DNA of 8,979 nt, from contig CAMWXM010000106.1 of assembly GCA_947178195.1 (NCBI GenBank), forward strand, positions 1-8,979, read 5' to 3'. The position numbers and the translations under genes are program-made. This DNA is from an uncultured Ruminococcus sp. (GTDB taxonomy: Bacteria > Bacillota > Clostridia > Oscillospirales > Ruminococcaceae). The notes beneath the pieces are model-generated. The model had not been told where the DNA came from. It ran no database searches and worked only from the letters and a program-made list of their open reading frames with translations. Shown here piece by piece: positions 7,384 to 8,979 of the stretch; positions within the stretch are counted from its first letter, which is position 1; each line of letters begins with the position of its first letter.

Positions 7384-7631
7384 TTATAGCATATATAATA
7401 ATTGGTGTTGTTGCGGTGGTGTTAGGAATATTAGGGATAATAATTGCTATGCCATACTTTAAAAAAGATGATAATTTGGAAGTTAATTCTCGTGTATGGG
7501 GAAGGTCTGAAGGGAATCCCAATATCGCTATCGGAAAAGAAGACGATATGGCATTTATTGATAATTCCATAAATAAAATAACAAAGAGATGCAAATATGG
7601 GTCAAGACGTAACAAGAAAGACAATCTTTGA
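7380..7631 (+). CDS. Small single-transmembrane protein of unknown function
   Basis: The product has 83 residues. An N-terminal hydrophobic helix (about residues 2-27, IIAYIIIGVVAVVLGILGII, then AMPYF) is followed directly by basic residues (KK at 28-29) and a hydrophilic tail rich in charged residues. This suggests an N-out, C-in membrane anchor with a cytoplasmic tail, not a cleaved signal peptide. No family is recognised. It lies 41 nt after the four-TM gene and overlaps the next gene by 35 nt, so the three are probably cotranscribed and translationally coupled. No Shine-Dalgarno site stands at the usual distance; GGAGAG at 7353 is about 21 nt away. The basic C-terminus (KRCKYGSRRNKKDNL) falls within the overlap and may be partly shaped by it. 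Confidence 0.6.
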   Translation: MIIAYIIIGVVAVVLGILGIIIAMPYFKKDDNLEVNSRVWGRSEGNPNIAIGKEDDMAFIDNSINKITKRCKYGSRRNKKDNL

Positions 7632-8124
7632 TAATTATTTAAAAACGGTTGCGCCGCTGGTGATTGAATATGAAAATCTTATGAATGCTTTTCCAACGGG
7701 AGTGCTAAATGAGATTAGAGATGTTATGTTCCATTTGGCAAAATCAGAATCTTTAACTGAAGTAGACTTGCAAAAAAGAGAGTTAAAAAAAGCAGACAGG
7801 CATATGACAAGAGCTATGCGCGATTGTTATAAGTATATATGTATTGCTTACGAGTCTTTTTATAAAAATTATTCAGAAAAATGCAAGTATCTTTTAAGAA
7901 AGATAAAAATTGAGCAGGAAAAATGTAAAGCGGTAGAGATAGAACAGCAACATATCATCGCTCTTGCTGATATCGATTATGCGAGAGAATTGGAAGTTTC
8001 ATTAGAGTCGGATGATATAGATGATAAAATCTATATGGCTTATGAAAAGGCGAAAGCTAGCTATGAAGTTTTATGTTCAAAGATTAAAGATTTTTATTTT
8101 AAAAATAATCGGAACACGGATTAA
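7597..8124 (+). CDS. Soluble helical protein of unknown function
   Basis: Third gene of the operon, 175 residues, with ATG preceded by AAAGAG (7583-7588) at 8 nt. The sequence is almost wholly helical, without signal peptide or membrane span. The best-defined block is FPTGVLNEIRDVMFHLAKS (residues 32-50) followed by ELKKADRHMTRAMRDCYKYICIAYESF (63-89, interrupted pattern K-A-x-x-H-x-x-R-A-x-x-D-x-Y-K). The second half (90-170) is charged and likely coiled-coil (KCKYLLRKIKIEQEKCKAVEI). The NEIRD...H...A and H..RA..D.YK spacing looks like a conserved four-helix-type module, and I have an uncertain memory of similar blocks in small proteins of defence-like operons; I cannot name a family. The cytoplasmic protein could bind the tails of its two membrane partners. 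A strong terminator closes the operon. Confidence 0.7.
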   Translation: MGQDVTRKTIFDNYLKTVAPLVIEYENLMNAFPTGVLNEIRDVMFHLAKSESLTEVDLQKRELKKADRHMTRAMRDCYKYICIAYESFYKNYSEKCKYLLRKIKIEQEKCKAVEIEQQHIIALADIDYARELEVSLESDDIDDKIYMAYEKAKASYEVLCSKIKDFYFKNNRNTD

Positions 8125-8147
8125 AGTTTACAATTAAATTTCTTATT

Positions 8148-8182
8148 ATAAAAAGAGTGCATAGATGCACTCTTTTTATTTA
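8148..8182 (+). terminator. Rho-independent terminator of the three-gene operon
   Basis: A 14-bp stem (core AAAAAGAGTGCA at 8150-8161 with TGCACTCTTTTT at 8166-8177, extended by two pairs) closes a TAGA loop and ends in a T-rich tail. The A- and T-runs on both arms would allow it to work in either direction. Confidence 0.93.
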
Positions 8183-8214
8183 ATTTTATATTATTAAGTG
8201 ATAATACAAATGTT

Positions 8215-8340
8215 ATGGAGGTAAATAAGGATTATAAAAGCAGTAAGGTAATGGCAATTAAGCCTACCGAATTGTTAGAACGAATTTTAACAAAGAAAGT
8301 ATGAACATTCAGAAATGATAATTTTCGTATTAATTTTATA
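8215..8340 (+). pseudogene. Degenerate ORF remnant, unrecognised
   Basis: ATG 8215 opens 29 codons (ending ELLERILTKKV) before TGA 8302. A shift of one frame continues KYEHSEMIIFVLIL to TAG 8338-8340, which parallels the start of the remnant at 6098. A good GGAGG (8217-8221) is present but has no start codon at a useful distance. This looks like a worn gene end rather than a working gene; the original function is unknown. Confidence 0.35.
8288..8329 (+). repeat. Direct repeat copy 2 (partner at 6092-6133)
   Basis: This copy shares 33 of 42 bases with 6092-6133. It lies 20 bp before the tandem arm-like repeats and about 150 bp from the tRNA-Asn fragment, so it sits at the inner edge of the presumed attachment region. 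Confidence 0.7.
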
Positions 8341-8349
8341 GTTTTGGGT

Positions 8350-8370
8350 GTTGAGCATAAGTTGAGCATA
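8350..8370 (+). repeat. Tandem GTTGAGCATA repeat, candidate integrase arm sites
   Basis: GTTGAGCATA occurs twice (8350-8359 and 8361-8370) with one base between, an 11-bp period that puts both on the same face of the helix. Tyrosine-recombinase elements carry short direct arm-type sites near the attachment core, and this pair lies about 70 bp from the tRNA-Asn-derived sequence. Function is inferred from position and spacing. Confidence 0.5.
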
Positions 8371-8380
8371 GATTTTTTAG

Positions 8381-8427
8381 ACGCTTAAAAATGAGCCGTT
8401 TTGCCTTGTTTTTAGGCATTTTTGCGT
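8381..8427 (+). repeat. Imperfect inverted repeat beside the tRNA-Asn fragment
   Basis: ACGCttAAAAATG (8381-8393) pairs with CATTTTTGCGT (8417-8427), with a two-base bulge. Inside it a smaller hairpin TGCCT (8402-8406) and AGGCA (8414-8418) ends in TTTTT, so part of this could act as a weak terminator of read-through towards the 5S gene. A protein-binding role at the element end is equally possible. Confidence 0.4.
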
Positions 8428-8437
8428 TAAAATCAAG

Positions 8438-8483
8438 CAGTTGTTAAAAGCGGTGGTCGCTTCAAGTCCAACAAGCGGAGCCA
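8438..8483 (+). pseudogene. tRNA-Asn(GUU) 3'-half fragment, probable attachment-site remnant
   Basis: The end of this stretch, TTCAAGTCCA then ACAAGCGGAGCCA (8461-8483), is the T-loop, acceptor strand AAGCGGA, discriminator G and CCA of a Firmicute tRNA-Asn, whose 5' acceptor would be TCCGCTT. TTGTTAA at 8441-8447 fits its anticodon loop with GTT at 8443-8445. No 5' half is present: the bases before 8438 do not form acceptor, D-arm or a good anticodon stem. The T-stem (GTCGC against CCAAC) has two mismatches, consistent with loss of three bases. It is not a functional tRNA. A 3' fragment starting at the anticodon loop is the usual mark left when an element integrates into a tRNA gene and rebuilds it at the other end. 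Confidence 0.6.
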
Positions 8484-8484
8484 T

Positions 8485-8599
8485 TCCGGTGATAATGGCG
8501 TAGAGGATCCACCTGTTCCCATACCGAACACAGAAGTTAAGCTCTATTGCGCCGAAAGTACTTACGCATTACGCGTTGGGAGGATAGGACGTTGCCGGA
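8485..8599 (+). rRNA. rrf: 5S ribosomal RNA
   Basis: The 115-nt sequence begins TCCGGTG and closes with TGCCGGA (terminal helix I). It contains the conserved CCTGTTCCCATACCGAACAC, AGAAGTTAAGCTC, GCCGAAAGTAC and GGGAGGATAGG blocks in the right order, so it is complete. Ends are set by helix I and may be off by one or two bases. It starts two bases after the tRNA-Asn fragment. No 16S or 23S sequence is present in the window, and I see no strong promoter directly upstream (TAAAAT at 8428 has no well-spaced -35), so its expression is uncertain. Confidence 0.95.
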
Positions 8600-8607
8600 T
8601 TTCAATT

Positions 8608-8645
8608 AAAACGCCCGATTTTCAACGAAAATCGGGCGTTTTACT
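8608..8645 (+). terminator. Terminator after 5S rRNA, probably bidirectional
   Basis: A 16-bp perfect stem, AAAACGCCCGATTTTC (8608-8623) with GAAAATCGGGCGTTTT (8627-8642), encloses a 3-nt loop. It starts nine bases after the 5S end. Both ends are T-rich on their own strand, so it would also stop transcripts arriving from the minus-strand recombinase gene. Confidence 0.92.
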
Positions 8646-8833
8646 ATGTTTTTAGCCTATTTACGTGATCCTTAAAGGGTTGCGTATTTGCCCGTATTTA
8701 GTTTTTTAAATTGAATTTTAGCTGATTTGTAGCTTAAATTTTGATTTTTAACATATGTAACCGTGTTTTCGGAAGCAGATAAATTTTTAGAGTTATTTTT
8801 GATTTTGGTAAACGTTTTGGTGCACAGCTTGGT
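8646..8833. other. Non-coding spacer between 5S and recombinase gene
   Basis: No gene is visible. AATTTTAGCT (8714-8723) and AGCTTAAATT (8731-8740) form an inverted repeat with one mismatch and a 7-nt loop, without a clear T-run on either strand. As the stretch directly beyond the 3' end of a recombinase gene, it could hold that element's own arm or core sites, but I see no tRNA-like sequence here. Confidence 0.4.
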
Positions 8834-8979
8834 TCATGCATAGTTGAGTTTTGCGCTTTCTTTAAGCAGAAATTCGTCGGATAAATCCGTGTAAGTATCG
8901 GCAAGCCCTCCTAGCGTATGTCCTACGAACTTCTTGATGGCAACCTCCGCAACGCCGCATTCCTGACATCTCGTGTAAA
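8834..8979 (-). CDS. Tyrosine recombinase/integrase, C-terminal part (runs off the right edge)
   Basis: Read on the minus strand from the right edge to TGA at 8836-8834, the frame is open for 47 codons: YTRCQECGVAEVAIKKFVGH, then TLGGLADTYTDLSDEFLL, ending AKLNYA. This is the C-terminal catalytic block of phage/conjugative-element tyrosine recombinases (TRCQExGVxExxIxxxVGHxxxxxTxxYTH). The GH histidine and the YT nucleophile tyrosine are present; Asp follows YT where His is common. The RHTF arginine motif would lie just outside the window. Unlike the remnant near 6350 this part has no stop or deletion, so the gene may be active. It points towards the 5S gene with its 3' end 190 bases from the terminator, which suggests a further mobile element to the right. 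Confidence 0.8.
   Translation of the reverse strand, partial: YTRCQECGVAEVAIKKFVGHTLGGLADTYTDLSDEFLLKESAKLNYA

Noticed and set aside
7370..7624. 84-residue minus-strand open frame opposite the one-TM gene
   Set aside because: It mirrors the plus-strand gene, whose hydrophobic codons also give hydrophobic residues in antisense; there is no promoter or ribosome site.
8215..8304. A 29-residue small protein gene
   Set aside because: The ribosome-like GGAGG overlaps and follows the ATG, and the frame shifts into a sequence homologous to the remnant at 6098; kept as degenerate remnant only.
8438..8483. A functional tRNA-Asn gene
   Set aside because: No 5' half can be built upstream, the anticodon stem does not pair and the T-stem has two mismatches, so only a fragment is called.
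1..8979. CRISPR array or insertion-sequence termini
   Set aside because: No regularly spaced repeats with unique spacers, no transposase frame and no terminal inverted repeats with target duplications were seen.

Overview
The window looks like chromosomal DNA of a low-GC Firmicute, most likely an uncultured gut-type Clostridia. The reasons are the A+T-rich sequence, consensus sigma-A promoters, purine-rich ribosome sites, strong hairpin-plus-T terminators, and a Clostridia-like 5S rRNA next to a tRNA-Asn-like sequence. UGA acts as a stop. The species cannot be told from this window.

Layout, left to right. (1) 1-2370: the 3' part of a very long extracellular-type protein built from about eight fibronectin-III-like beta-sandwich repeats, closed by a strong terminator. 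(2) 2430-6070: a single-gene unit with its own extended -10 promoter, a cre-like palindrome at the predicted transcription start and a leader hairpin. It encodes a 1158-residue protein with an N-terminal Cap4/DUF4297-type PD-(D/E)xK nuclease signature and a long helical remainder without a P-loop. I read it as a candidate anti-phage effector. (3) 6071-6834: a gene graveyard with an unrecognised remnant ORF and the decayed C-terminus of a tyrosine recombinase, followed by an operator-rich promoter region. (4) 6835-8124: a compact three-gene operon of unknown function (four-TM protein, one-TM protein, soluble helical protein) with its own promoter and terminator. (5) 8180-8483: further remnants, including a second copy of the sequence that follows the nuclease gene, a tandem 10-bp repeat resembling integrase arm sites, and a damaged 3' half of tRNA-Asn(GUU). 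(6) 8485-8642: a complete 5S rRNA and its terminator. (7) 8834-8979: the C-terminus of another tyrosine recombinase on the minus strand, running off the right edge.

My interpretation is an integration hot spot at a tRNA-Asn/5S locus that has collected successive mobile units. Evidence is two recombinase C-termini of different state, a displaced tRNA 3' fragment, arm-like repeats and a duplicated 42-bp sequence bracketing the three-gene operon. The cargo is a probable nuclease defence gene plus a small membrane-associated operon that could be an undescribed defence or stress system. The nuclease and recombinase calls rest on recognised motifs. The defence role and the mobile-island history are inference.
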